Below are positions 16,915 through 26,349 of a stretch of 64,000 nt of DNA, in pieces (position 1 is the stretch's first letter; each line of letters begins with the position of its first letter). The notes under the pieces are model-generated. The model was not told the origin of the DNA. It did not search any database and saw only the letters and a list, made by a program, of their open reading frames with translations. Both the position numbers and the translations under genes were made by a program. This stretch comes from Planctomycetaceae bacterium. GTDB taxonomy: Bacteria > Planctomycetota > Planctomycetia > Pirellulales > Pirellulaceae. The stretch covers positions 3,534,001 through 3,598,000 of the forward strand of contig JACKHM010000001.1 in NCBI GenBank assembly GCA_020638995.1. The letters are read 5' to 3'.

Positions 16915-19900
16915 ATGGCATCCTCAGACATTGTGATCAAGGGCGCTCGCGAGCATAACCTGCGCGACGTCGACCTCATCCTGCCGCGTAACAAGTTGAT
17001 TTGTTTGACCGGAGTTAGCGGCTCTGGAAAGAGTTCTCTAGCCTTCGACACCGTCTATGCCGAAGGACAGCGGCGCTACGTCGAAAGTCTGTCGAGTTTT
17101 GCGCGCCAGTTCCTCGGGCAAATGCCCAAGCCAGATGTCGACTATCTCGGTGGCTTGAGTCCGTCGATCTCCATCTCGCAAAAGTCGAGCGGCAATAATC
17201 CACGGTCGACGGTAGGTACGATCACCGAGATCTACGACTACTTACGTGTGCTATTCGCTCGGGTGGGACAGGGCTACTGCCCCAAGTGTGGTCAGGCGAT
17301 CAAGAGCCAGACGCGAGAACAAATCATCGCCCGCATTTTGATGCTGCCCAAGGAGACTAAGTTCTCGGTCTTGGCACCCATGATTCGTGGACAGAAGGGT
17401 GAGTATCGTGATCTGTTTGTAGATCTTCTCAAACAAGGCTTCGTGCGTGCGAGAGTCGACGGAGAAACCGTCTCGCTGAATGACGATCTTCGACTCGATC
17501 GCCAGATGCGTCACAACATCGAAGTCGTCATTGATCGTCTGGAGATCAAAGCGAATGTCCGTCCCCGGCTAGCCGAAGCCGTCGAGTTAGCGCTGAACAT
17601 TGGCAAAGGAACCATGTTCATCGAAACGCTGGGGGACGAGAGTGAGAACAACAATTCGCAGGGCCGCACGAAATCGCGAGCCAATGACACGATCTTCTCA
17701 ATCGATTATGCCTGCGCCGATTGTGGACTCAGTTTCGAACCGCCCACGCCGCAACTGTTCAGTTTCAACAGCCCACAGGGCATGTGTTACGAGTGCGACG
17801 GCTTGGGCGAACTTTACTCGTTCGATCCCGAACTGCTAATTCCCAATCCGTCGTTAAACTTTCAGCAAGGCTGCTTCGAGCTGATCGGTCGCTGGAAGGA
17901 TCTCGGACGTTGGCGGCGACACATATATAGCGGTGTGGCTGAGACCATCGAACGAGTGCATGAACTCGAATCGGGCACCATGCTCGAAACAGCCTGGGAG
18001 GAGCTCGATCCTGCACTTCAGCAAATGTGGCTGTGGGGCACCGGCAATTTGCACATCACCTACACATGGCGCGGCGGCAAGTCGCCGATGAAGTATGGCG
18101 GTGAGTTCGAGGGAATCGTTCCTGACTTATTGAGCAAATACAAGAACTCGAACAGTGTGCCGCAACGGCGCCAGCTCGAGAGTTACATGCGGACGATGCT
18201 ATGCCCGGACTGTAACGGGCAACGCTTAAACCAACAAGCTTGTGCGGTGCGAATCACATCGAGCCACGAAAAGTTTGCAGACCACGCGTCGCAATCGTTG
18301 CCGCAGGTCTGTGGTCTAGCGATCAGCGACGCCGTGGACTTCTTCGGCAACCTTGTGCTTGATCCAACGCAGACACTGATCGCCACGGAAGCGTTGAAAG
18401 AGATCTGCGGTCGCCTTGGTTTTTTGCTCAATGTTGGCCTCGATTACCTTTCGCTGAATCGCACGGCTCCAACGCTGTCCGGCGGTGAATCACAGCGCAT
18501 TCGCCTCGCGGGCCAGATCGGCTCCGGACTGGTCGGCGTCCTCTACATACTCGACGAACCGTCGATTGGATTACATGCTCGCGACAACACGCGATTGATC
18601 GATACGCTTTGTCGATTGCGCGACATGGGCAACACGGTGGTGGTCGTCGAGCATGACGAAGATACGATGCGCGCGGCCGATCATATCATCGACTTTGGGC
18701 CCGGGCCAGGAGTTCGCGGCGGCGAAGTCGTCGTCGAAGGCTCTCCCGCCAAGTTGATGAAGGAGCCGCGCAGCTTGACCGGCCAGTACTTGAGCGGCAC
18801 CGAACAGATTGAAGTACCAAAGCAGCGGCGGCCCATCGGCGAAAAGACACTGCGAATCATCGGTGCCACTCATAACAATTTGAAGAATATCGTCGCCGAG
18901 ATTCCGCTGGGAGCTTTTGTCTGCATTACAGGTGTCTCGGGTTCCGGGAAGAGTTCGCTCGTCAACGACATTCTCGTTGAAACGCTACGTCGAGACCTTA
19001 ACGGGGGTGAAGGATCGCCCGGGGCGTATGAGGCGATTGAAGGTCTGGAGCATCTCGACAAGCTGATTGCAATAGATCAATCACCGATCGGACGCACACC
19101 GCGGTCGAATCCGGGAACCTACATCAAGGTGTTCGATGAAATTCGGCACCTGTTCACACAACTCCCAGAAGCCAAACGTCGCGGTTATAAGCCCGGACGA
19201 TTCAGCTTCAATGTTACCGGCGGCCGTTGCGAAGCTTGCGAGGGAAATGGCTCGAACAAGCTAGAGATGGATTTTCTCGCAGACGTATGGGTGACTTGCC
19301 CGGTATGTGAAGGCCATCGTTACAGCCGCGAGACGTTACAGGTAAAGTTCAAGGACAAATCGATCGCCGAAGTCCTGGAAATGGATGTCCAACAGTTGCT
19401 TGATCTGTTCGAGAACATCCCAAAAGTGCGGCACAAGTTGCAAACATTGCATGACGTTGGACTCGACTACATTAAACTCGGCCAGCCTTCACCAACATTG
19501 TCCGGCGGCGAGGCACAGCGTATCAAGTTGGCCAAGGAACTCGCCAAGAAAAGCACGGGACAGACGCTGTACTTGCTGGACGAGCCGACCACGGGATTAC
19601 ACTTTGCGGACATTAAGTTGTTGCTCAAGGTTTTGCACGATTTTGTTGAGCCTGGCAACACCGTGTTGGTCGTCGAGCACAACCTCGATGTCATCAAGAC
19701 GGCGGACTGGGTGATCGACCTTGGCCCCGAAGGCGGTGCTGGCGGCGGGGAGGTCATTGCGACAGGCACTCCGGAAGAAATTATGCAAGTCAAAGCGTCG
19801 CGGACCGGCAAGGCACTTGCCGCGCACCTGGACGGCTCGGCTGCGAGAAGTTCGCACGCGAAAGCAGAACGCTCCAAAGAGACGCGTGATGCGCTAGCAA

Positions 19901-22900
19901 GAATCGCAAAGCAAATTACAGTCACCGGCGCACACCAGCACAACCTCAAGGGTGTCGATGTCGCGGTGGCTCGCGACAAAATGACGGTCTTTTGCGGGCC
20001 TAGCGGCTCCGGCAAGAGTTCGCTGGCGATGAATACGATTTATGCCGAAGGCCAAAGGCGCTACGTCGAAAGCCTCAGTTCCTACGCCCGTCAATTCGTC
20101 GCTCAGATGCAGAAGCCGCAGGTCGAACACATTGACGGCCTATCGCCCGCGATTGCCATCGAACAGAAAAACCTCGGCAACACTCCGCGAAGCACCGTGG
20201 GCACGGTCACTGAAATCTATGATTACTTTCGAATCTTGATGGCCCGGGCCGGGCAGCTCTACTGTCCGGACTGTGATATCGAGATTGGAACCCAAACGGT
20301 CGATCAAGTTGTGGACAAGATCCTGGCGGAACCTCAGGGCACGCGTCTGTACTTGATGGCTCCATTGGACGTTCCGGTTGGCGAGAAGTACGAGACCCGT
20401 TGGGAAGAGATTCGCGCCGCCGGCTACCCGCGCGTTCGCATCGATGGCGAAACGCATTCGATCGATTCGCCACCGACCATCGATCGTAAACGCAAGCATG
20501 AGGTATCGGTTGTCATTGACCGAATCGTGGTCAAGCACGAGTCTCGATCACGAATTGCGGAAAGCATCGAACAAGCTTTGGCTTTTGGCAAAGGCGTCTT
20601 GCAAGTTGCATATCCAGCGGACGATGTCCCCGAGCCGCGTTGGCCTGTCGTCACACACAGCCAGCATCTGGCGTGCAGTCATTGTGGGCGCAGCTTCGAG
20701 CCGCTCACGCCGCACAGTTTCTCGTTCAACAGCTATCTCGGTTGGTGCCAGGCCTGCGAAGGACTTGGTGTTGAAGTCGGTGCTAACCCCACGGCGTTGC
20801 TACGAGATCCGAAACTGTCGCTTGCCGAGGGTGCCGTAGCTTTGTGGCCCGACCCGACCAATCCCATGTCGCGGATGATGCTTGAGGCACTTGCGCGTGA
20901 TACTGGGTTACCGCTGGATGTTCCCTTTGAGCACCTTTCGTCACGCCATCGCCGAATCATCATGCATGGCGCGGGTGAAGATTGGTTTGAGGCCAAGACG
21001 CCGCTAACAGGGGACGATGGACAGGCAGCCAACAAGGAGCGAGTTCTATTTCGGTTTCAGTTCAAGGGACTTTACCCCGCCTTGGACGAGGCTTCAAAGA
21101 CTTCGCCATCTTTCCGCAAGCAGCTCGAACAATTCGTTGACGAGGTCGATTGTTCGACATGCTCGGGAAGCCGACTGCGAGACGACGCATCGGCGGTTCG
21201 GTTTCATGGGCATACGATCGACGATTACTGCCGCATGCCTTTGGGCCAGTTGCAGCAAGTCATTAGCAGTTGGAAATTGACGGAACGAGATCGCAAGATC
21301 GCCGGCGAGTTGATTCGAGAGATCATCGGTCGTGTGGCATTCTTGAACGATGTAGGCCTAGAGTATTTGTCGATCGGACGCGGTGCTGCAACACTCTCGA
21401 ATGGCGAAGCGCAACGCATTCGCCTTGCCAGCCAACTTGGCAGCGGTTTGTGCGGAGTGCTCTATGTTCTCGACGAACCTACGATCGGATTGCACCCTCG
21501 CGACAACACTCGCTTGCTCGCAGCGTTACATCGACTGCGTGATCTGGGCAATACGCTGCTCGTCGTCGAGCACGACAAAGAAGTTATCGATGGCAGTGAT
21601 TACATTTGTGACTTTGGTCCCATGGCTGGGAAGGGTGGAGGCCAAATCGTCGCGGAGGGAACCGTCGAAAGAATCATGAAGCGTCGGGCTTCCGTGACCG
21701 GGCCGTACTTGAGCGGCAAGAAAGCGATTCCGGTGCCGAAAGAGCGGAGAGGCGAAAGTCGTAAGTCGAGCGCCGAAACGCGGGTGCCAACGACTACGGC
21801 CGTGGCTCTTGACCCTCGATTCTTATCTCTCGACATCATCGGCGCGCGCCACCACAACCTGCAAGACGTCGACGTTCAGATTCCTCTCGGGACGCTGACG
21901 GCCATCACAGGCCCCAGCGGAAGCGGAAAAAGTTCATTGATCGAAGACGTGCTGTACAGTGCGTTGGCGAGAAGCCTGCACCGGGCGAGTACGATTCCCG
22001 GTGCCCACAAAGAGATTCGCGGCATTGAACATATCAATAAGGTGATCCGCGTCGATCAACAGCCGATCGGCAACTCGCCGACCTCCAATCCTGCGACTTA
22101 TACGGGCGTCTTTGAATTGATTCGCATGATGTTCGCGCAGTTGCCCGAGGCAAAGCTTCGCGGCTATACCGCGCGGCGTTTTAGCTTTAATGTTCCCGGC
22201 GGTCGTTGCGACGACTGCGAAGGCAACGGCCAGCAATGCATTGAAATGCACTTTTTGCCGGATGTGTGGGTCGAATGTGAAACGTGCCGCGGCAAGCGCT
22301 ACAACCCGGAGACATTAGCCGTTACGTTCCACGGTCGCTCGATCAGTGACGTGCTCGACATGACCTGCGGCGAAGCCGTTGTGTTGTTCGAGAACATACC
22401 CAAGATTCGGCGTATTCTGCAAACGCTCTGCGACGTAGGACTCGACTACCTCACGCTCGGTCAGCCCGCACCAACTCTCTCTGGTGGCGAAGCGCAACGC
22501 GTGAAACTTGCCTCCGAATTGTCGCGACCAGACACCGGTCGAACTTTGTACTTACTCGACGAACCCACCACGGGATTGCACTTCGATGATCTTGCCAAGT
22601 TGCTGGAAGTTCTCCAGCGTCTTGTCGATCTTGGCAATACCGTAGTTGTAATCGAACACAACCTCGATGTAATCAAGCAAGCCGACTGGATCATTGACAT
22701 GGGACCAGAAGCCGGTGAAGGCGGCGGGCGGGTCGTGTTCTCGGGGACGCCAGAGAGACTGGTCGAGTATGCCCTGGGCGGCAAAGGTGAGGCGACTATT
22801 CGACTTCCTTCCTACACGGGAATCGCCCTTGCTCCGGTCCTCGCTGCTGGTCCGCTGGTTGCTCGCAAACCGTACGACGCCACAGTAGATCAGCAGAAGA

Positions 22901-23883
22901 AGGAGGGTGAGCTCGATATCACCGAGGTCGGCAAGAGTGCCAAAATGCCTTGGGAAGAGGACGGCCGCGGTTGGCATACGCGCGACCGCGTGGATCGCAA
23001 AGGCGACCCGTGTAAGTGGGAGGGCGAAGTGCTCGCCCGCGTGGTCGATCGTATTCACGAACTGGGCGAGTTCAGCGAGACCAATTGGAACGCCCGTAGC
23101 GTGGTCGAGATCGCGGCTCAAAAGAAGACCGATGGCTGGTTCTTTCACGCCATTACCGCGGAAACCTGGCTGCTGAAAATGAAGTTTCGTGTCTATCGAG
23201 GAACTTTCGATCGCAAAGAGTTGGCCCAAAGACTCGATCTTAAGACGCTCAACCAGATGGACGACATTGCCAGTTACGGCAACGAACCGCGCGTGAAAGT
23301 TAAATCAGCAAAGGGTCCGTGGCAGGAAGTCGAAGTGCGAGCATTCACACTGGAAGAAATAGACAAGCCCGAGTTCTGGCAGTTCATCGAAGAAGCGGTC
23401 GCGGGCTTCTCGAAGGTGGAAGAACGCAAAGAACTCAATCTCGACGACCACACGCCCTGGAAGAAGCTCGGCCAAAAATGGCACTTTATGCGAAAGGGCT
23501 TTCCCCCGGGAAAGAAAGTTCAATGGAGTCCGGAGGTCTTGGAAGAACTTTGCGAGTTGCTCGAAGACGTCGCTCCCGATTCGCAGTTCCTGTGGAACAA
23601 CCAAGTCGTCGTGCGGATGTACTTGAATGGTCACCGCGACCCTTGGGCCGGAATCGTGACAAAGAAACCAGAGCACGTCATGCTCGCGTTGAGCGGCCCA
23701 AAGGGTGCGATGCCCTTAGGTCGTTTCGCGGATCTCGGTCACGAACGCGAACTTGACGAATCCAAGGCGGACTGTGACGTCGTAAAACTGGCGTTTCGGA
23801 CTGTGGAAGACCTACATCAAGGCGATTTGCCCGAGTTCCTGCGTGAACACATCAGCCGATTGGATGGAGCTACGGCGCAATAA
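16915..23883 (+). CDS. uvrA: Double-length UvrA excinuclease subunit with C-terminal extension
   Basis: At 2322 residues this is about 2.5 times a normal UvrA (about 940). It contains two full UvrA units in tandem. Unit 1 has Walker A GVSGSGKSS at 33, a zinc module C267/C270/C291/C294, signature LSGGESQRIRLA at 521 and Walker B ILDEP at 545; then Walker A at 673, zinc module C772/C775/C795/C798 and signature LSGGEAQRIKLA at 862. Unit 2 repeats this: Walker A GPSGSGKSS at 1028, zinc module C1254/C1257/C1278/C1281, a variant signature LSNGEAQRIRL at 1494, then a fourth cassette with Walker A, zinc module and LSGGEAQRVKLA. Residues about 1980-2322 are a separate extension with two related halves. 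UvrA normally acts as a dimer that finds DNA damage with UvrB, so this could be a covalent dimer. Start 16915 matches the usual UvrA N-terminus; upstream in-frame starts at 16849 (TTG) and 16867 exist. Confidence 0.95.
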   Translation: MASSDIVIKGAREHNLRDVDLILPRNKLICLTGVSGSGKSSLAFDTVYAEGQRRYVESLSSFARQFLGQMPKPDVDYLGGLSPSISISQKSSGNNPRSTVGTITEIYDYLRVLFARVGQGYCPKCGQAIKSQTREQIIARILMLPKETKFSVLAPMIRGQKGEYRDLFVDLLKQGFVRARVDGETVSLNDDLRLDRQMRHNIEVVIDRLEIKANVRPRLAEAVELALNIGKGTMFIETLGDESENNNSQGRTKSRANDTIFSIDYACADCGLSFEPPTPQLFSFNSPQGMCYECDGLGELYSFDPELLIPNPSLNFQQGCFELIGRWKDLGRWRRHIYSGVAETIERVHELESGTMLETAWEELDPALQQMWLWGTGNLHITYTWRGGKSPMKYGGEFEGIVPDLLSKYKNSNSVPQRRQLESYMRTMLCPDCNGQRLNQQACAVRITSSHEKFADHASQSLPQVCGLAISDAVDFFGNLVLDPTQTLIATEALKEICGRLGFLLNVGLDYLSLNRTAPTLSGGESQRIRLAGQIGSGLVGVLYILDEPSIGLHARDNTRLIDTLCRLRDMGNTVVVVEHDEDTMRAADHIIDFGPGPGVRGGEVVVEGSPAKLMKEPRSLTGQYLSGTEQIEVPKQRRPIGEKTLRIIGATHNNLKNIVAEIPLGAFVCITGVSGSGKSSLVNDILVETLRRDLNGGEGSPGAYEAIEGLEHLDKLIAIDQSPIGRTPRSNPGTYIKVFDEIRHLFTQLPEAKRRGYKPGRFSFNVTGGRCEACEGNGSNKLEMDFLADVWVTCPVCEGHRYSRETLQVKFKDKSIAEVLEMDVQQLLDLFENIPKVRHKLQTLHDVGLDYIKLGQPSPTLSGGEAQRIKLAKELAKKSTGQTLYLLDEPTTGLHFADIKLLLKVLHDFVEPGNTVLVVEHNLDVIKTADWVIDLGPEGGAGGGEVIATGTPEEIMQVKASRTGKALAAHLDGSAARSSHAKAERSKETRDALARIAKQITVTGAHQHNLKGVDVAVARDKMTVFCGPSGSGKSSLAMNTIYAEGQRRYVESLSSYARQFVAQMQKPQVEHIDGLSPAIAIEQKNLGNTPRSTVGTVTEIYDYFRILMARAGQLYCPDCDIEIGTQTVDQVVDKILAEPQGTRLYLMAPLDVPVGEKYETRWEEIRAAGYPRVRIDGETHSIDSPPTIDRKRKHEVSVVIDRIVVKHESRSRIAESIEQALAFGKGVLQVAYPADDVPEPRWPVVTHSQHLACSHCGRSFEPLTPHSFSFNSYLGWCQACEGLGVEVGANPTALLRDPKLSLAEGAVALWPDPTNPMSRMMLEALARDTGLPLDVPFEHLSSRHRRIIMHGAGEDWFEAKTPLTGDDGQAANKERVLFRFQFKGLYPALDEASKTSPSFRKQLEQFVDEVDCSTCSGSRLRDDASAVRFHGHTIDDYCRMPLGQLQQVISSWKLTERDRKIAGELIREIIGRVAFLNDVGLEYLSIGRGAATLSNGEAQRIRLASQLGSGLCGVLYVLDEPTIGLHPRDNTRLLAALHRLRDLGNTLLVVEHDKEVIDGSDYICDFGPMAGKGGGQIVAEGTVERIMKRRASVTGPYLSGKKAIPVPKERRGESRKSSAETRVPTTTAVALDPRFLSLDIIGARHHNLQDVDVQIPLGTLTAITGPSGSGKSSLIEDVLYSALARSLHRASTIPGAHKEIRGIEHINKVIRVDQQPIGNSPTSNPATYTGVFELIRMMFAQLPEAKLRGYTARRFSFNVPGGRCDDCEGNGQQCIEMHFLPDVWVECETCRGKRYNPETLAVTFHGRSISDVLDMTCGEAVVLFENIPKIRRILQTLCDVGLDYLTLGQPAPTLSGGEAQRVKLASELSRPDTGRTLYLLDEPTTGLHFDDLAKLLEVLQRLVDLGNTVVVIEHNLDVIKQADWIIDMGPEAGEGGGRVVFSGTPERLVEYALGGKGEATIRLPSYTGIALAPVLAAGPLVARKPYDATVDQQKKEGELDITEVGKSAKMPWEEDGRGWHTRDRVDRKGDPCKWEGEVLARVVDRIHELGEFSETNWNARSVVEIAAQKKTDGWFFHAITAETWLLKMKFRVYRGTFDRKELAQRLDLKTLNQMDDIASYGNEPRVKVKSAKGPWQEVEVRAFTLEEIDKPEFWQFIEEAVAGFSKVEERKELNLDDHTPWKKLGQKWHFMRKGFPPGKKVQWSPEVLEELCELLEDVAPDSQFLWNNQVVVRMYLNGHRDPWAGIVTKKPEHVMLALSGPKGAMPLGRFADLGHERELDESKADCDVVKLAFRTVEDLHQGDLPEFLREHISRLDGATAQ

Positions 23884-23903
23884 TTGGGTGCCGAAATCCG
23901 TTC

Positions 23904-23934
23904 TTGACATCTTCCGCGACTCGGTGAGTAATAT
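23904..23934 (+). promoter_or_regulatory. Possible sigma-70 promoter before the FmdB-like gene
   Basis: TTGACA at 23904-23909 and TAATAT at 23929-23934 are separated by 19 bases, slightly longer than ideal. The pair lies about 85 bases before the next start codon, in the only gap between uvrA and that gene. Confidence 0.35.
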
Positions 23935-24019
23935 CTAATTACCGACGTCGATGCGGTCGAGATTCTAGTGACGCTGAAGTCTGCTGCTAAAACCTCTTTC
24001 AGCAACGGAGAAGTAACCG

Positions 24020-24313
24020 ATGCCGACATACGTTTACGAAATTCTGGATGCTGACGGAAACCCCGGCGAACGGTTCGAGGTCGTGCAGCTGATGTCAGAT
24101 GATCCACTGACAACACATCCTGAAACGGGGCAGCCAGTTCGACGTGTTTTTGTGCCGTTCCACGTTGCCGGAAAACATGCGCCAATGAAAACGGATCGAA
24201 ATCTAGCGGACGACAGCAAGCTCGGAAGGCTTGGATTCACCAAGTATGAAAAGTCTGGTGATGGAACGTATGAGAAGGTCGTCGGTGATGGGCCGAAGAC
24301 GATCCAACGATAG
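24020..24313 (+). CDS. FmdB-like small protein lacking the zinc-ribbon cysteines
   Basis: The 97-residue product opens with MPTYVYE and continues with RFEVVQLMSDDPLT and PVRRVF, the same order of landmarks as FmdB-type zinc-ribbon proteins (MPTYxY, FEVxQxMSDxPL, CPxCG, VRR). The cysteines are gone: the first CxxC position reads ILDADG and the CPxCG position reads HPETG, and the protein contains no cysteine at all. GGAG lies about ten bases upstream of ATG 24020. A possible promoter lies between it and uvrA, so it is probably its own transcription unit. Function is unknown; if the zinc site is lost it probably keeps only the fold as a binding or regulatory module. Confidence 0.7.
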   Translation: MPTYVYEILDADGNPGERFEVVQLMSDDPLTTHPETGQPVRRVFVPFHVAGKHAPMKTDRNLADDSKLGRLGFTKYEKSGDGTYEKVVGDGPKTIQR

Positions 24314-24454
24314 ATCGGCGACAGAAACCTCTGCGTTTTCGAGTGCTGTCTGAGCTAGCGTCGATAATTAGTGCGTGCCATCCTCAAGTCTGTGCCAGCA
24401 ATCTTCCGACGATTAACGACGTGCCCCTATGCTCTCCCCGCCAAGGAACTTGTG

Positions 24455-25222
24455 ATGCTAGACCGAGCCATCACGGATTACGTCGCCTCTGCTCCGCACT
24501 TTGTCAAAGAAATCCCTGGTCAGCTGAGTGATCGCGAGCTTCGATTCCTTGCGTTGATGGGAGCCTGTCCGCTCGCGGCTGGGGAAATCCTGTCGATCGG
24601 TTGCGGGATGGGACAAGCCGCCATCGTATTCGCTAAGGCCGCAAGATTGGCAGGCGAAATGCGGGTCAGTGCGATCGATCCGCTAGAGACAAAGTTCTAT
24701 CGCACCAACCTCACCGCCATCGAAGGCAACTTTCAAAAGGCGGGGGTAAGTGACATCATCGACTTTCACCATGTTTTCCCCGAGGAGATCAGCGACATCT
24801 GGGATCGTCCCCTGCGGTTGCTGTGGTTGGGTTGCGAACATTCGCCTGAAGGGGCGGAAACAGACTTCGACGAGTATTGCGAGCATCTAACCGACGGAGG
24901 CATTGTCGCATTTCAGAACGCAGTGAAGCGCCGTGACGGTGGCCTCGTTGTCTTTACGGAAGACGTTCTGCTCGACGAGCATTTTGGTGCGGCGGGCGTT
25001 TGTGGCTCGGTCGCCTGGGCCCGATATCACAAGGACCCGGACGTGGCACGCAAATTTCGCGACCAAAAGTCAACATTGTATCAATGCCTGACCCCGTTAA
25101 TACCTTTCGTTGCGGACGGTCAAAAGCGGTCTTGGTGGTCACGCCTATCGCTCAAGTTGCATGAGCGACGAATTCCGCACCAAGAGTTCGAGCCCGAATC
25201 ATGGCTGCGAAACGTCGCGTAG
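24455..25222 (+). CDS. Class I SAM-dependent methyltransferase-like protein
   Basis: A 255-residue cytoplasmic protein with a Rossmann-type SAM site: EILSIGCGMGQAAIVFAKAA is motif I, followed by an acidic residue in SAIDPLETKFY and a later LRLLWLGCEHSPEGAETDFDEY segment. This layout resembles the Methyltransf_24 and cephalosporin-hydroxylase-like group that modifies sugars or small molecules. ATG 24455 follows AAGGA by about eight bases; the frame is open to 24371, but that start lacks a site. The stop codon lies inside a hairpin just before the PhoD-like gene, suggesting a shared transcript. The substrate cannot be told. Confidence 0.75.
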   Translation: MLDRAITDYVASAPHFVKEIPGQLSDRELRFLALMGACPLAAGEILSIGCGMGQAAIVFAKAARLAGEMRVSAIDPLETKFYRTNLTAIEGNFQKAGVSDIIDFHHVFPEEISDIWDRPLRLLWLGCEHSPEGAETDFDEYCEHLTDGGIVAFQNAVKRRDGGLVVFTEDVLLDEHFGAAGVCGSVAWARYHKDPDVARKFRDQKSTLYQCLTPLIPFVADGQKRSWWSRLSLKLHERRIPHQEFEPESWLRNVA

Positions 25223-25240
25223 CGTTTCCAGCGACGCTAC
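25219..25240. other. Perfect 7-bp hairpin between methyltransferase stop and phosphatase start
   Basis: GTAGCGT (25219-25225) and ACGCTAC (25234-25240) pair around an eight-base loop. The left arm includes the TAG stop of the methyltransferase, and the next gene's ATG follows the right arm by one base. With no T-run it is more likely to affect translation or mRNA stability than to terminate. Confidence 0.4.
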
Positions 25241-25241
25241 A

Positions 25242-26318
25242 ATGCAGGCCATGAAACACGTAACTCGATTTCGCCAGCTCAGCGGTCTCTCGTTGCTCAT
25301 TTGCTCGCTGTATGCAAGTCCAGCATCCGCGGTCGATGATTCTCCGGTCTTGTCGCGAATATTGTTCGGCTCTTGCATCAAGCAAGACCAGCCAATGCCC
25401 ATTCTTAGGGCGATCGTCGACGAGCGTCCGGATCTGTTCATCTTCCTCGGAGACAATATCTACGCCGACACATCGGATATGGAAGTGATGCGCGCCAAGT
25501 ACGACAAGCTGCGAGCTGATGCGGGGTTTTCCAGGCTCATTGCAACATGTCCGATTCTGGCGACCTGGGACGATCACGACTTTGGTGTAAACGATGGCGG
25601 TGCAGATTACTCGATGAAGGTCGAATCTCAAAAGCTGTTCGTCGATTTCTGGAACGACCCTCCGGATTCACCGCGCCGCACGAGGGAGGGTATTTATGAT
25701 GCCGCAGTCTTTGGTCCGACCGGCAAGCGTGTTCAGGTGATCTTACTCGACACGCGTTACTTTCGTAGTCCGCTGATGACGGGCGATCAGCGTCCTGGTG
25801 GGCGATACATCCCGTCTACCCAACCCGATCGAACCATGCTGGGCGAGGCGCAATGGAAGTGGCTGGAGGAACAGCTTCTCGTTCCTGCCGAGTTGCGAAT
25901 CGTTGCCACAAGTATTCAGTTGTTGGCGACTGCTTCGGGCCAGGAGACGTGGTCGAACTTACCGCTGGAACGAGAGCGATTCTTTCGGCTAATTGAGACA
26001 ACGAACGCTGGCGGTGTTGTTTTGATTAGCGGGGATCGACACTGGTCGGAGTTGTCCGTCTTGGAAGAAAGAGTTGTGTATCCGCTCTATGAATTAACAT
26101 CGAGCAGCTTGAACCAGCTGCATCCTCGGGGTACGCCAACAATGAACATGCTCCGCGCTATGCCGAATACGTTTCATCGAGAGAACTACGGCGCGATTGA
26201 AATCGACTGGAGCCGGTCCCAACCCTCTCTCCGTCTCGAAATCCGCGACCTCGACAAGACGGTTCGGCTCAGCAAGTCGCTATCACTCGAACAACTGAAG
26301 CCATCGGATTCGAACTGA
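25242..26318 (+). CDS. PhoD-like alkaline phosphatase family protein, secreted
   Basis: A protein of about 358 residues with a signal peptide (LSLLICSLYASPASA). Metallophosphatase landmarks of the PhoD type are present: FLGDNIYADTSD, the aspartate/histidine pair in ATWDDHDFGVNDGG, LLDTRYFR, the Gln/Trp-rich LGEAQWKWLEEQL, and ISGDRHWSE near the C-terminus. PhoD enzymes bind iron and calcium and hydrolyse phosphate mono- and diesters outside the cytoplasm; this shorter form resembles the lysosomal/planctomycete phosphodiesterase-type branch. ATG 25242 and ATG 25251 are both possible; neither has a strong ribosome site, and both keep the signal peptide. It lies between a methyltransferase and an aspartoacylase-family gene on the same strand, with no regulatory site visible other than the preceding hairpin. 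Confidence 0.87.
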   Translation: MQAMKHVTRFRQLSGLSLLICSLYASPASAVDDSPVLSRILFGSCIKQDQPMPILRAIVDERPDLFIFLGDNIYADTSDMEVMRAKYDKLRADAGFSRLIATCPILATWDDHDFGVNDGGADYSMKVESQKLFVDFWNDPPDSPRRTREGIYDAAVFGPTGKRVQVILLDTRYFRSPLMTGDQRPGGRYIPSTQPDRTMLGEAQWKWLEEQLLVPAELRIVATSIQLLATASGQETWSNLPLERERFFRLIETTNAGGVVLISGDRHWSELSVLEERVVYPLYELTSSSLNQLHPRGTPTMNMLRAMPNTFHRENYGAIEIDWSRSQPSLRLEIRDLDKTVRLSKSLSLEQLKPSDSN

Positions 26319-26349
26319 CACCTTTTTTCTCCGCCAATGCTAGCCTCCC

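Noticed and set aside
16604..16921. Minus-strand open frame of 105 codons before uvrA
   Set aside because: No domain, no ribosome site, and it overlaps the uvrA start; looks like chance.
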